A DNA stretch of 64,000 nt from positions 186,001-250,000 of the forward strand of contig NZ_JAMTCP010000001.1 of assembly GCF_024171885.1 (NCBI RefSeq), written 5' to 3'. The notes under the pieces are model-generated. The model did not search any database and was not told the origin of the DNA. It worked only from the letters and a program-made list of their open reading frames with translations. This document shows positions 1 through 9,335 of the stretch, one piece after another. Position numbers and translations under genes: made by a program. How positions within the stretch are numbered: position 1 is the stretch's first letter; each line of letters starts with the position of its first letter. This stretch comes from Streptoalloteichus tenebrarius (GTDB taxonomy: Bacteria > Actinomycetota > Actinomycetes > Mycobacteriales > Pseudonocardiaceae).

Positions 1-3000
1 CGTAGGCGCCGGCGCGGATCGAAGGGGCACCGGTTGGGGCGTCGGCCGGGGTGTCGGCTGGGGCGACGGCCGGGGCGACGGTCGGGGCGTCGACGGTGGC
101 GCGGGACAGGCGGTGCGCGAGCCGACGACCGGACCGCCACGCGACCTCGTCGTCCTCGGCGTTCGCGGTGAGTTCGTGGACGGCGTCGCGCGCCACCGTC
201 GCCAGGTCGCCCGCCGGGTCGAGGTCGAGCCAGCTCGCGCGCAGCTCGGGGTGCTCGAAGGCGAGCACCCGGACCAGGCCGCGCAGGGCGGCGGGGGAGG
301 GTTCGCCGGCCTCGTCGGCGGTGGTGGCCGCCGCACCCAGGGTGAGCAGCCACAGCCTGGGCGCGGCGGAGCCGGGGGTGACGAGCCGGCGCACGACGTC
401 CACGGCGGCGAGCACCAGTTCCCTGGCCGCCGCGACCGCGTCGGGCGGCGGGGAGGCGGCGGCGACGATCACGACCCCCGCCAGACCGTCCCCGTTCCCT
501 TCGTGGCCGTCGGGGGACGTGCCCGGCACACGGGTGAGGGGAGCGAGGGTGGGAGCGTGGCCAGCCTCGGTCAGGCCTCGCGCGATCCTCGTGGCCAGGT
601 CCCGGCTCTTCGTGTCGGAGTCGGTGTCAGTGCTGGTGTCGGTGTCGGAATCGGTGTCGGAATCGGTGCTGGAATCGGTGTCGGAATCGGTGCTGGAATC
701 GGTGTCGGAATCGGTGTCGTGGAGGACCAGCCAGGCGCCCTCGCGCACGGAGTGGGGACTCGGCGGCTTGGTCGGCGCCCAGGTCGTCTCGTAGGCGAGG
801 TGGGGCGGGAACGCGGCGACCTCGTCGTGCCGCACCGGTCGGAGCGTCACCTCGCTGATGTCGACCAGGACCCGCTCGTCGTCGTCCAGTAACTGGACCG
901 AGCCCGACCGCGTGCCGTCCTCGCCCGGCTCCGCGGACAACCACGCCCGCACCACGTCGCCCCGTCGCGGGTCTCCCAGAACCCGCACCCGCCCGAAGCG
1001 GATGGGCAGCCAGAGCTGACCAGCCAGGTCACCGCCGGCAGCGGCCAGCGCGTGGAGGCAGACGTCGCCGAGGATCGGGTGGAGGACGAACCGGTCCGCG
1101 TCCGAAGGACGAGGGACTCGCGCCTGCGCGAACCCGGCCGTGGCGGTCACCGACGTCAGGCCTCGGAAAGCCGGGCCGTAGACCTGGCCGGCGCGGTCGA
1201 GCACCTCGTAAACGTCCCGTGATTCGCGCTGGCCTGCCGGCGTTGGACGCGGAGACAGATCGTCCACAATGGATGAATGGAGTGGGCCCGCGGTGGCCTC
1301 GGCGTACAACACCCAGTCCTCGCCGGATCGGCCGAACATGGTCAGGGTGACCGCACCGTCAGGGCCGGGCTCCGCGCACACGCACACCTCGGTGTGTTCC
1401 GTCAGGGGAAGCATCCGGTGCAGCACGACGTCCCGGACCTCGGTGCGCGGGCGCTCCGGAGCCAGATCCCGCGCCGTGCTCAGGGCCAGCTCGACGAACC
1501 CGCTTCCGGGAAACACCGGGACACCGTGAACGGCGTGGTCGGCCAGCCACGGGTGCCCGGACAGTCCGACGTCGCCGAAACGCAGCCGACGCTCGTCGCG
1601 CGGAGGGCGCACCAGATCACCCAGGAACGGGTGTCCCGCGCGGCTTCGCGCGACGCGAGGGCGAGGGATCCAATGTGGACGGTGCTCCCAGGTCGGCGGC
1701 GGCAGGTCGATCACGACGCGGCGCGGGTACCGGCGACGCAGGACGTCGACATGGCCCAGCTCGTACAACCGCGCCAACGCGCCGGCGAAACCGTCGAGCC
1801 GGTCGCTCAGGTGACGGCGCATCGTGGGCACCACGTGGACCTCGCCGCCGCCCAGCGCGTGGGCGGTCTGCTCGATCGAGGACGACGCGACGGGGTGCGG
1901 CGAGACCTCCACGAACACCCGGTGGCCGTCCCGCAGGGCGGCGGCCACGGCCTGGCGGAACCGCACCGGCTCCCTGAGGTTCGCCGCCCAGTACTCCTCA
2001 TCCGGCTCCGGCGTCCGCTCGGGGTCCACTGTGGAGTAGAACGGCACGGAGGCGGGGCGGGGCCACAGGGTCCCAAGGACCGCGCGGAAGCGGTCGAGGA
2101 ACGGGGCGACAGCGGCGGAGTGTCCGGCCCCGCCGACCGCGAGCCGCCGCGCGAACCGGCCGCGTCGCTCCGCCTCCGCCACCACCAGGCACACCTGGTC
2201 CGCCGGGCCACTGATCGTGTGATGGGTGGGGGAGGAGTGGACGGCGACGGTCACGTCCGGCGCGGTGCGGGACAGCCCCGCCAGTTCCTCGGGCGAGAAC
2301 TCCACGACGGCCATGGCGCCCGTCCCCGCCGCGTCGATCTCGGCCAGCACCGCCGTCCTGGCCAACATCACCCGCAGGCCCTCCCGCACGTCCAGACAGC
2401 CCGCGACGACCGCCGCCGCCACCTCACCCACCGAGTGACCGAGCACCGCCGCCGGCGTCACGCCGTGCTCCCGCCACAGCGCGGCGAGCGCGACCTGCAT
2501 GCCGAACAGCCCGAGCTGCTGGACCGCCAGGTCCTCCGGGCGGTGATCCCCGTTCAGGGCCGTGGACAGGGCGAACCCGGCGAGCTGGGTGAAGTCGGGG
2601 TCCATCGCGCGCACCGCGTCGGCGAACGCCGGCTCCTCGGCCAACAACCGACGCCCCATCGCCGGCCACTGCGAACCGTGGCCGGAGAACACCAGGACCG
2701 GCCCGGACTCCGGTGGCCGCGTTCTCCGCGCGGGACGCCGCCCCTCGGCCAGGGCGTGCAGCTCGTCGCGCAACTCGTCCCGGTCGTGGACGACCACGGC
2801 CGCCCGCACCGGCTCCACGTCGCACCCGTGCACGAGCGCGGCGGCGAGGTCGGACAGCGCCGGGCGCTCGTCGTGATCCTCACCGACCCACCGCGCGAGC
2901 GCGCCGGCCCTGGCCCGCAGCCGGTCCTCGGTCCGCCCGGACAGCGGGACCACGACAGGAGCGCCCGGCTCGTCCCGCGGCTCGGGGGTGTCGGGGCGCG

Positions 3001-4561
3001 TCAGGCGCGGCCACTCCTCGACGACCACGTGCGCGTTCGCGCCCCCGAACCCGAACGCGGACACCCCGGCCCTGGCCAACCCGGAGTAGCGCGGCCACCG
3101 CTCGGCCGAGGTGACCACCCGCAGCCGTCCCGCCTCCCAGTCCACGCGCGGGTTCGGCTCGGTGACGTGCAGGCTCGCCGGGATCAACGAGTGGCGCAGC
3201 GCGAGAACGACCTTGATCAGCCCGGCGATCCCGGCCGCGCCCTCCAGGTGACCGAGGTTGCTCTTGACCGAGCCGAGGAGCAGGGGCCGGCCCTGGTCGC
3301 GGTCGACGCCGAGCACCTCGGCCAGCGCGCCCGCCTCGATCGGGTCGCCCAGCGGGGTCCCGGTGCCGTGGGCCTCGACGTAGTCGACGGTGGCCGGCGC
3401 GAGGCCGGCGACCGCGTAGGCGTCGCGCAGCAGCCGGCGCTGGGCGGCCGGGTTCGGCGCGGTGATGCCGTTGGACCGCCCGTCGGAGTTCACCGCGCTG
3501 CCCCGGATGACCGCCAGCACCCGGTCCCCGGCCTGGCGGGCGTCGGCCAGGCGGCGCAGGACGACCACCCCGCAGCCCTCGCCGCGCGCGATCCCGTCGG
3601 CCGAGGCGTCGAACGGCCGGCACCGCCCGTCCGCCGACAGCACGCCCGCCGCGTGGAAACTGGCCGTGACCGCCGGCGAGAGCAGGACGTTCACCCCGCC
3701 GACCACCGCGGTCGACACCTCGCCGCCGGTCAGCGCGCGCACCGCCTGGTGCACCGCGACGAGGGAGGACGAGCAGGCCGTGTCGATGGTCATGCTGGGT
3801 CCGTGCAGCCCCAGCGCGTAGGACAGCCGGTTCGCGGCCAGCGACGCGGCGGCGCCCGTGCTGGACCAGGCGTCGACCGAGGCCAGGTCGGTCATGGCCC
3901 ACTGGCCGTGCTCGGTCGCGGACAGCCCGACGAACACGCCGGTGTCGCTGCCCGCCAGCGACGCGCGGGGGATGCCGGCGTCGGCCAGCGCCTCGCACGC
4001 CACCTCCAGGAGCAGGCGCTGCTGCGGGTCCATGGCCTCGGCCTCCCTCGGCGTGATCCCGAAGAAGTCCGCGTCGAACCCGGTGACGTCGGGGAGGAAA
4101 CCGCCCCTGCGGGGCAGGCGGGCCAGCTCGCGGGGCGTCGCGAACGGCTCCCACCGCCCGGCCGGCACCTCACCGGTCCCGTCCCTGCCCTCCCGCAGCA
4201 GTGACCAGAAGGCGCGGGCGTCCCCGGCCCCGGGGAACCGGCAGGCCAACCCGACGACGGCCACGGGCTCGCCCTGGCCGGCCACCGGGCGGTGGTCCGG
4301 CGTCCCGTCCTGGCCGGCCCCGGCCAGCTCCCGCGCCAGCCCGGCCAGGGTCGGCACCGTCCACAGCAGACTGTGCGGCACGTCCCGCCCGCGCCGCCGT
4401 CCGATCTCCGCGGCCAGGCTCACCGCGACCCGGGACGACACCCCGCACTCGCGCAGCGGGCGCTCCCACTCGTCCTCGGTGACCGGTCGGCCGAGCAGGC
4501 TGCCCAACCGGTCGACCAGCCACCCGCGCCACTCCTCCTCGGTCACCGGCGCCCCGCTCAC
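1..4561 (-). CDS. Type I modular polyketide synthase (ACP-KS-AT-DH-KR...), 3' end outside window
   Basis: Megasynthase that extends an acyl chain; at least 1520 codons are visible and the frame is open at the left edge. Domains: N-terminal ACP-like (about 8-85, Ser43 in GVSSRVAVSL at the phosphopantetheine position); KS (about 98-520, Cys263 in DTACSSSL, His398, His438 in KSNLGH); AT (about 620-930, Ser710 in GHSVGE); DH (about 975-1230, His1009 in HAVHGVPVFPG); and the structural half of a KR containing an acidic Ser/Thr/Asp repeat. The window ends where the KR nucleotide fold begins. The GTG start overlaps the upstream FAAL stop (GTGA), implying coupled translation. FAAL enzymes load acyl-AMP onto an ACP, so the leading ACP is probably the FAAL partner. 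The AT motif normally YASH or HAFH reads GAGHS here, so extender choice is unclear. Product unknown. Confidence 0.93.
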   Translation of the reverse strand, partial: MSGAPVTEEEWRGWLVDRLGSLLGRPVTEDEWERPLRECGVSSRVAVSLAAEIGRRRGRDVPHSLLWTVPTLAGLARELAGAGQDGTPDHRPVAGQGEPVAVVGLACRFPGAGDARAFWSLLREGRDGTGEVPAGRWEPFATPRELARLPRRGGFLPDVTGFDADFFGITPREAEAMDPQQRLLLEVACEALADAGIPRASLAGSDTGVFVGLSATEHGQWAMTDLASVDAWSSTGAAASLAANRLSYALGLHGPSMTIDTACSSSLVAVHQAVRALTGGEVSTAVVGGVNVLLSPAVTASFHAAGVLSADGRCRPFDASADGIARGEGCGVVVLRRLADARQAGDRVLAVIRGSAVNSDGRSNGITAPNPAAQRRLLRDAYAVAGLAPATVDYVEAHGTGTPLGDPIEAGALAEVLGVDRDQGRPLLLGSVKSNLGHLEGAAGIAGLIKVVLALRHSLIPASLHVTEPNPRVDWEAGRLRVVTSAERWPRYSGLARAGVSAFGFGGANAHVVVEEWPRLTRPDTPEPRDEPGAPVVVPLSGRTEDRLRARAGALARWVGEDHDERPALSDLAAALVHGCDVEPVRAAVVVHDRDELRDELHALAEGRRPARRTRPPESGPVLVFSGHGSQWPAMGRRLLAEEPAFADAVRAMDPDFTQLAGFALSTALNGDHRPEDLAVQQLGLFGMQVALAALWREHGVTPAAVLGHSVGEVAAAVVAGCLDVREGLRVMLARTAVLAEIDAAGTGAMAVVEFSPEELAGLSRTAPDVTVAVHSSPTHHTISGPADQVCLVVAEAERRGRFARRLAVGGAGHSAAVAPFLDRFRAVLGTLWPRPASVPFYSTVDPERTPEPDEEYWAANLREPVRFRQAVAAALRDGHRVFVEVSPHPVASSSIEQTAHALGGGEVHVVPTMRRHLSDRLDGFAGALARLYELGHVDVLRRRYPRRVVIDLPPPTWEHRPHWIPRPRVARSRAGHPFLGDLVRPPRDERRLRFGDVGLSGHPWLADHAVHGVPVFPGSGFVELALSTARDLAPERPRTEVRDVVLHRMLPLTEHTEVCVCAEPGPDGAVTLTMFGRSGEDWVLYAEATAGPLHSSIVDDLSPRPTPAGQRESRDVYEVLDRAGQVYGPAFRGLTSVTATAGFAQARVPRPSDADRFVLHPILGDVCLHALAAAGGDLAGQLWLPIRFGRVRVLGDPRRGDVVRAWLSAEPGEDGTRSGSVQLLDDDERVLVDISEVTLRPVRHDEVAAFPPHLAYETTWAPTKPPSPHSVREGAWLVLHDTDSDTDSSTDSDTDSSTDSDTDSDTDTSTDTDSDTKSRDLATRIARGLTEAGHAPTLAPLTRVPGTSPDGHEGNGDGLAGVVIVAAASPPPDAVAAARELVLAAVDVVRRLVTPGSAAPRLWLLTLGAAATTADEAGEPSPAALRGLVRVLAFEHPELRASWLDLDPAGDLATVARDAVHELTANAEDDEVAWRSGRRLAHRLSRATVDAPTVAPAVAPADTPADAPTGAPSIRAGAY
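611..720. repeat. 12-bp coding tandem repeat in the PKS (acidic Ser/Thr/Asp tract)
   Basis: On the plus strand near-identical 12-mers of the form GGAATCGGTGTC repeat about eight times. Read in the PKS frame on the minus strand they encode alternating Thr-Asp-Ser-Asp for roughly 35 residues. The tract lies between the start of the KR structural subdomain (motif AWLVLHD) and its continuation (TRIARGLTEAG). It is probably a variable-length surface loop. Confidence 0.85.
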
Positions 4562-6327
4562 GACGCGGCGCTCCGCCGGGCGTGGGCCAGGTACTGGAGG
4601 CGGCTGGCGGCGCGGCTGATCTTCCCGCTCGACGTGCGGGGCGTCTGGCCCGGCTCCAGCAACCACATGTCGTGCACGGACACCCCGTGCGCCGCGGACA
4701 CCGCCGAGCGGGCGGCGGCCACCACGTCGGAGGTCGGCGCGGACCACGTCCGTTCGTCCCTGGCCCGTTCCGCGACCACCACGAGGCGTTCCCCCTCGTC
4801 GCAGGGGACGGCGAACGCGGCCACGGAGTGCCGGCGCACGGCGGGGTGCGCCAGCTCCACCGTCAGCTCGATGTCCTGCGGGTAGTGGTTCCTGCCGTCG
4901 ATCACGATCATGTCCTTGATCCGCCCCGTCACGAACAGGTCCCCGTCCACCACGACCCCGAGGTCGCCGGTGCGCAGCCAGCCGCGTCCCTCCCACCCGG
5001 CGGCGAGCGGGTCGCCGGGCGCGTCGAGGGTGAGCCCGAACGTGCGCCGGCTCTCCTTGGGGCGGCCCCAGTAGCCGACGCCGACGTTGGGGCCGCTCAC
5101 CCAGATCTCCCCGACCCTGCCGTCGGCCAGCGGCCGGTGGGTGCGCGGGTCCACGATCCGCACGTGCTGGTCGACGGGACGGCCGCAGGCGACCAGGGTC
5201 GAGCTGGCCACGCCCACGGCGGCGACCGCGTGGCCGTCGGCCAGCGTCCGCGCGTCGAAGGTCCGCGCCCGGGGCGCCGTGCCCGCGCGGCTGGCCGTGA
5301 CCAGCACGGTCGCCTCGGCCAGGCCGTAGGACGGGCGGTGCGCCTCGCGGCGGAGCCCGCAGGGCCCGAAGGTGTCGTGGAAGCGGTCGATGTTGGCCAG
5401 CGACACCTGCTCGCTGCCGTCGACGAGCGTGACCACGTCGTCCAGCCGCAGCAGGGAACGCTCCTCGGGCGAGCAACGCCCCGCGGCGTAGGAGTAGGCG
5501 AAGCTGGGCGCGGCCGTGATCGCGCCGGGGTTGGCGGACAGTGCCTGGAGCCAGCGGGTCGGGCGTTCGAGGAACGCCGTGGGGTCCATCAGCACCGCCC
5601 GCGTGCCCCGCAGCACCGGCGTGGCCACCGCCAACATCAGGCCCATGTCGTGGAACAACGGCAGCCAGGACACGTTCACGGTCCGCCCGCGCTCCACGCC
5701 GTAGCAGTCGGCGGCCTGACGCGCGTTCGCCAGGACGTTCCCGTGCGTCAGCACCACGCCGGCCGGGGTCCTGGTCGACCCGGAGGTGTACTGGAGGTAC
5801 GCGATCTCCTCGGCGTGCGGGGGCTCGGGGAGGGGGTGGCCGCGCCGGGGGCGCAGGGTGTCCACCACGACGAGCGCCGCCCCGCCCGAGCCCGTGTCGC
5901 GGCGGAAGCGCTCCACGTCGTCGACCAGGCGGGACGTGGTCAGGACCAGGGCGGGGGCGCAGTCGCCGAGGATCGCGGCCAGCCGCCTGTCGTGCGGGGA
6001 ACCGGGAGGGAAGAGCGGAACCGCGATCCGCCGGGCCCTGAGCACGCCGAGGAAGGCCGCGACGTAGGCGGGTGACTGGTCGACCAGGACCGCGACCCGG
6101 TCGCCCCGGTCGGTCTGGTGCTCGACCCTGGCCGCGACGGCGGCGGCCATGGCGTCGAGTTCCCGCCAGGTCAGGGTGGTGGCCACCCCGCCGGGGTCGC
6201 GGGAGTGGTCGAGGTGGGTCAGTGCGGGGTGGTCGCCCTGTTCGACCGCCCACCGGTCGAGCAGGGTGGCGAGGGACTCGCGCGGCGCGGACCGGGTGGC
6301 CGCGGGGTCGGGGGAGTGACTGTTCAT
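4558..6327 (-). CDS. Fatty acyl-AMP ligase (FadD32/FAAL type)
   Basis: Activates a fatty acid as acyl-adenylate and passes it to the ACP of the downstream PKS rather than to CoA. About 589 residues, normal for the family. Visible motifs: ATP-binding YTSGST, core WLPLFHDMGLM, hinge TGRIKDMIVIDGRNHYPQDIE and the C-terminal lysine region TSSGKISRA, all characteristic of FAALs. The frame extends upstream to an ATG at 6363 that overlaps the MFS stop, but the ATG at 6327 has a clear GAAGGA ribosome-binding site and is preferred. The end overlaps the PKS start. With the MFS and PKS genes it forms one operon. Confidence 0.95.
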   Translation of the reverse strand: MNSHSPDPAATRSAPRESLATLLDRWAVEQGDHPALTHLDHSRDPGGVATTLTWRELDAMAAAVAARVEHQTDRGDRVAVLVDQSPAYVAAFLGVLRARRIAVPLFPPGSPHDRRLAAILGDCAPALVLTTSRLVDDVERFRRDTGSGGAALVVVDTLRPRRGHPLPEPPHAEEIAYLQYTSGSTRTPAGVVLTHGNVLANARQAADCYGVERGRTVNVSWLPLFHDMGLMLAVATPVLRGTRAVLMDPTAFLERPTRWLQALSANPGAITAAPSFAYSYAAGRCSPEERSLLRLDDVVTLVDGSEQVSLANIDRFHDTFGPCGLRREAHRPSYGLAEATVLVTASRAGTAPRARTFDARTLADGHAVAAVGVASSTLVACGRPVDQHVRIVDPRTHRPLADGRVGEIWVSGPNVGVGYWGRPKESRRTFGLTLDAPGDPLAAGWEGRGWLRTGDLGVVVDGDLFVTGRIKDMIVIDGRNHYPQDIELTVELAHPAVRRHSVAAFAVPCDEGERLVVVAERARDERTWSAPTSDVVAAARSAVSAAHGVSVHDMWLLEPGQTPRTSSGKISRAASRLQYLAHARRSAAS

Positions 6328-6359
6328 GGGTCCTTCGACTTCGTGCGCGGGGAACAGGG

Positions 6360-7970
6360 TCATCGGCCGAGACCAGGGGGCTCAGAGGTCGCCGAGGGCG
6401 CGGGGGGAGCGGAGGTCGCCGCGGACGCGGGCGGCGTGGAGGTCGCGGGCGGCGTCGTGGGCTCTCCGGCGGGGGAGCGGGCGTGGGGACGCGGCATGCG
6501 CGACGCGAGGACGGCGCCGGCGAGCTGGCTCACGGCGGCCAGCACGAGAGCGGCCGTGTAGCCGTGGGTGAGCGCCGGTCCCGCCGGGACGCCCTCGTCG
6601 GCGCGGCTCGCTCCCACCAGGGAGACCACGAGTCCGGTCACGGCGATCCCGAGAGCGCCCGACACCTCCCTGGCCGCCGTCAGCAGTCCGGACGCCGTGC
6701 CGGCGTCGTCCTCGGCGACCGCGTCAAGCGCGTGCGCGGTCAGCGGCGTGGTGAGGGCCGATCCGACGCCGACGACCACCAGACCGACCAAGCGGGGACC
6801 AACCTCCGGGATGTGGCTCACTGCCGCCAGCGCGCCCATCCCGGCGGCGACGACGGCCATGCCGGCGGCCACGGTCCTGCCCGGTCCCCACCGGCGGGAG
6901 AGCACGGGCACCAGCGGGGTCGTCACGATGACCGCGCCGGCGACCGCCGTCAGCGGCAGGCTCGCCGCGCTCGGGCTCATGCCGAGGAACTCCTGGTGCA
7001 CCAAGGGCGTGGCGAACACGACGCCGCTGGTTCCCATGCCCCACAGCAGAAGGACGCCGTTGGCCTGGGAGAAGGCGCGCTCGCGCAGCAGTCGTCGGGG
7101 GATCAGCGGACGCGGTGCGCGGCGCTCCCCAAGAACGAAGGCGATCCCCGCGACGCAACCGGCGACGCCCAACGCCAGCGATCGCCCGATGCCGGCGGAG
7201 GCGTCGGTAGCGGCGAGGACCGCGGCGGTGAGCAGGAACAGCGAAGCCGTGGCGGCCAACGCGTTCCCGACCGGAACGGGGTGACGCCTCGGGCCGCGCC
7301 GGCCGTCGGAGGCGAGGGGAACCAGCAGGCCACCGAGGACGACGAACGGCAGGTGCCCGAGGAAGATCCAGCTCCAGTGCGCGTGCTCGGCCAGCGCTCC
7401 GCCCAGCCACGGCCCCAGCGCCAGCGCGGTCGCCAGCGCGGCCGTCCACACCGTGGCGCCCACCGCGCGGAGGCCGGGCCGCAACGCGGTGCGGACCAGG
7501 CGGAGCGTCCCGGGGACCACGAGCGCCGCCGCGACCCCCTGCACCACCCGCGCGGCGAGCACGCCCCCGGCCGTGCCCGACGTCCCGCCGAGCGCGGAGC
7601 CGGCGGCGAACACCGCGAACCCGGCGAGGAGGACCCGGTCGCCGCCCCGGTCGAGCAGGGCTCCCGAGGCCAGGAGCAGGCCGCCGTACGGGAGCATGTA
7701 GGCGATGCCCAGCCACTGGAGGGCGGACAGGTCCATCCCGAGGTCCGCCCCGATCGTCGGCGCGGCGGCCACCACGACGGTGTTGTCCACTGTGGACACG
7801 AACGCGACGAGCGCGACCAGGGCGAGCGTCGCGGCGGAGCGTCGGCCGTCCGGTGGGAGGGGGAGCCCGGTCCCACCGCCGAGACGGCGGGGACGGCGCC
7901 GCGACCCGCCGTCGAACACCGCCGACCCCATGACGGCCAGTCGGAAAAGGGCCGTAGAGGTCTGGACCAT
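6360..7970 (-). CDS. MFS drug/metabolite exporter, DHA2-like (14-TMS type)
   Basis: Proton-driven efflux transporter, about 536 residues with many hydrophobic helices. The first-helix motif STVDNTVVVAAAP and the later RVVQGVAAALVVPGTL stretch are typical of DHA2 drug:H+ antiporters. A Pro/Ala/Thr/Ser-rich tail of about 35 residues follows the last helix. The ATG at 7970 is preceded at good spacing by AAGGAGGT; the frame continues upstream to 8135 but that extension lacks protein character. First gene of the exporter-FAAL-PKS operon, so it probably exports the lipopeptide or polyketide product or gives self-resistance. That role is inferred from position. Confidence 0.92.
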   Translation of the reverse strand: MVQTSTALFRLAVMGSAVFDGGSRRRPRRLGGGTGLPLPPDGRRSAATLALVALVAFVSTVDNTVVVAAAPTIGADLGMDLSALQWLGIAYMLPYGGLLLASGALLDRGGDRVLLAGFAVFAAGSALGGTSGTAGGVLAARVVQGVAAALVVPGTLRLVRTALRPGLRAVGATVWTAALATALALGPWLGGALAEHAHWSWIFLGHLPFVVLGGLLVPLASDGRRGPRRHPVPVGNALAATASLFLLTAAVLAATDASAGIGRSLALGVAGCVAGIAFVLGERRAPRPLIPRRLLRERAFSQANGVLLLWGMGTSGVVFATPLVHQEFLGMSPSAASLPLTAVAGAVIVTTPLVPVLSRRWGPGRTVAAGMAVVAAGMGALAAVSHIPEVGPRLVGLVVVGVGSALTTPLTAHALDAVAEDDAGTASGLLTAAREVSGALGIAVTGLVVSLVGASRADEGVPAGPALTHGYTAALVLAAVSQLAGAVLASRMPRPHARSPAGEPTTPPATSTPPASAATSAPPAPSATSEPPGLGR

Positions 7971-8185
7971 AACCGCGACCTCCTTTTCGGTCGGGATGTG
8001 GGCGAGAACTCGCGGGGCACGCGGCGACAACGTCGGCGACGACGTGGGGGAAGGACGACGGCGAGGGCTTCGAATTCCTTCGCATTCGCCCTCGAATGTG
8101 TCGGCGAGGTTACCCAGGCGCCTCATTCGGGGCAAGAACGCGCCTGGCGCCCCACACCGTTCGGACGCCTTACTCGGAGCGGAAC

Positions 8186-8201
8186 TGTCACCCGGGTGAC
8201 A
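8186..8201. promoter_or_regulatory. Perfect 16-bp palindrome, likely operator of the exporter-FAAL-PKS operon
   Basis: TGTCACCCGGGTGACA is a perfect palindrome 216 bp upstream of the exporter start. The sequence immediately to its left, GGAAC, recurs before the related palindrome at 9056, suggesting one regulator bound at two places. No regulator gene is adjacent within the window. Confidence 0.45.
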
Positions 8202-8690
8202 ATCCAGGGGCGCGGGCGCTCACCAGAGACAGCGAAAAGAGGCACCAGTCGTGCCGCAGGTCACAGGCGCTCCCGAGGGCATGACGATCACAGCTCGGGT
8301 CGGGCGACGTCGAGCACGCGCCGGTGACGTGCTCGACGCCGTGGACCGCCTGCTGCCGCGCCGCTGGTGACCTCGGGCGTCGTCAGGTGTCCCCGCGTTG
8401 TCTGGCTTCTCGGCGCGGTCAGGTGTTCCGAGGCGACGTCGGGCGCCCAGGCCCCGGGATGATCAAGTTCCGCACCGGTGCGGGAGCACGCGCACGCGCG
8501 CGACTACTGCCTGAAGTAAGGGGGACCCCCCACTTCAAACATCCCATGCGGGTCTGACAAAAAGTGCCCTGCTCGGACGTCAAGCCGAGTAGACCACCCG
8601 AAATGGGACAGTACGCAGCCGTCGTCGGCTGTTCCCGGGCATCGCCAGGGTTCCTCGGCCGTCGCGGTGGCGACCTTCGTCATCCGGCGC

Positions 8691-8930
8691 CGTCAGGTAC
8701 CGCCGGACGCTGTCGAACACCACTGGACGCTGTCGAACACCACTGGACGCTGTCGAACACGACTGGAGGCCGTCGAACACGACTGGAGGCCGTCGAACAC
8801 GACTGGAGGCCGTCGAACACGACTGGAGGCCGTCGAACACCGGCGGGCAGCGTCGGGTGCTGTCGAACACGGCCGGGTGCTGTCGAACACCGCCGGACGC
8901 CGTTGAACACCGCCGGGCATCGTCAGAAGG
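8691..8930. repeat. 20-bp direct tandem array (about 12 units)
   Basis: Contiguous units with core GTCGAACAC recur every 20 bp. The middle units (GACTGGAGGCCGTCGAACAC) are identical and the edge units diverge (CACTGGACGC at left, CCGCCGG or GGCCGGGTGC at right). There are no unique spacers, so it is not CRISPR. Because 20 is not a multiple of 3, open frames through it are repeat artefacts. It could bind a protein repeatedly or be a simple minisatellite. Confidence 0.9.
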
Positions 8931-9055
8931 GACTCCAGTACTGCCGGACAACTCTGGCCGCCGACCACGCGCCGATGACGGTCCGGTCGCGGTCGCGGTC
9001 GTGTCACGTTCCCGGGGAACAGTCACCAGGAGACGAAGTCCGGCGGCCGGAACTG

Positions 9056-9067
9056 TCACCGCGGTGA
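9056..9067. promoter_or_regulatory. 12-bp palindrome upstream of the lipase
   Basis: TCACCGCGGTGA preceded by GGAACTG, resembling the GGAACTGTCACC context of the palindrome at 8186. It lies about 270 bp before the lipase start. Possible second site for the same unknown regulator. Confidence 0.3.
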
Positions 9068-9335
9068 GGGGAGGGCGGCGGTGTCACGGGCACTCGCCGA
9101 CATACCTCTGGTGGAGTATTGAGCCCATTTCGGCGAGCGTGCCACTCTGCATGCCCGCATCCGACGGAAAACAATCCCCCGACCGTCGTCGCGTTTTCGT
9201 CGCAATTCCGGTTCCGGGACGGCTCCCGGCGTCCTCGGCACGACGCGTTCCGCGCGGATCGTGCGATGTCGACTGCCCGCCGCCCCGCGCGCCGGGCCGG
9301 ACACGGCGTACCGGTCGGGGCGGGAAGGAAGCGCC

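Larger units (their letters stand above)
7971..9335. other. Gene-free region with palindromes and a tandem array
   Basis: About 1.36 kb between the divergent exporter and lipase genes. Frames across it change with the 20-bp repeat period and show no family resemblance. It holds a 16-bp palindrome near 8186, an orphan GC hairpin at 8512-8537 (arms TGAAGT/ACTTCA around a G5/C5 core), the 20-bp array at 8697-8930 and a second GGTGA-type palindrome at 9056. Promoters for both flanking genes must lie here. Confidence 0.6.

Noticed and set aside
1277-4204. 975-codon open frame on plus strand antisense to the PKS
   Set aside because: His/Arg/Pro/Gly-rich composition with no domain; the minus strand carries full PKS motifs. 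It is a high-GC shadow.
8691-8930. CRISPR array
   Set aside because: The units are contiguous with no unique spacers.
8564-9067. Open frames through the 20-bp array
   Set aside because: They arise because a 20-bp period cycles all frames; the peptides are just repeat translations without credible starts.
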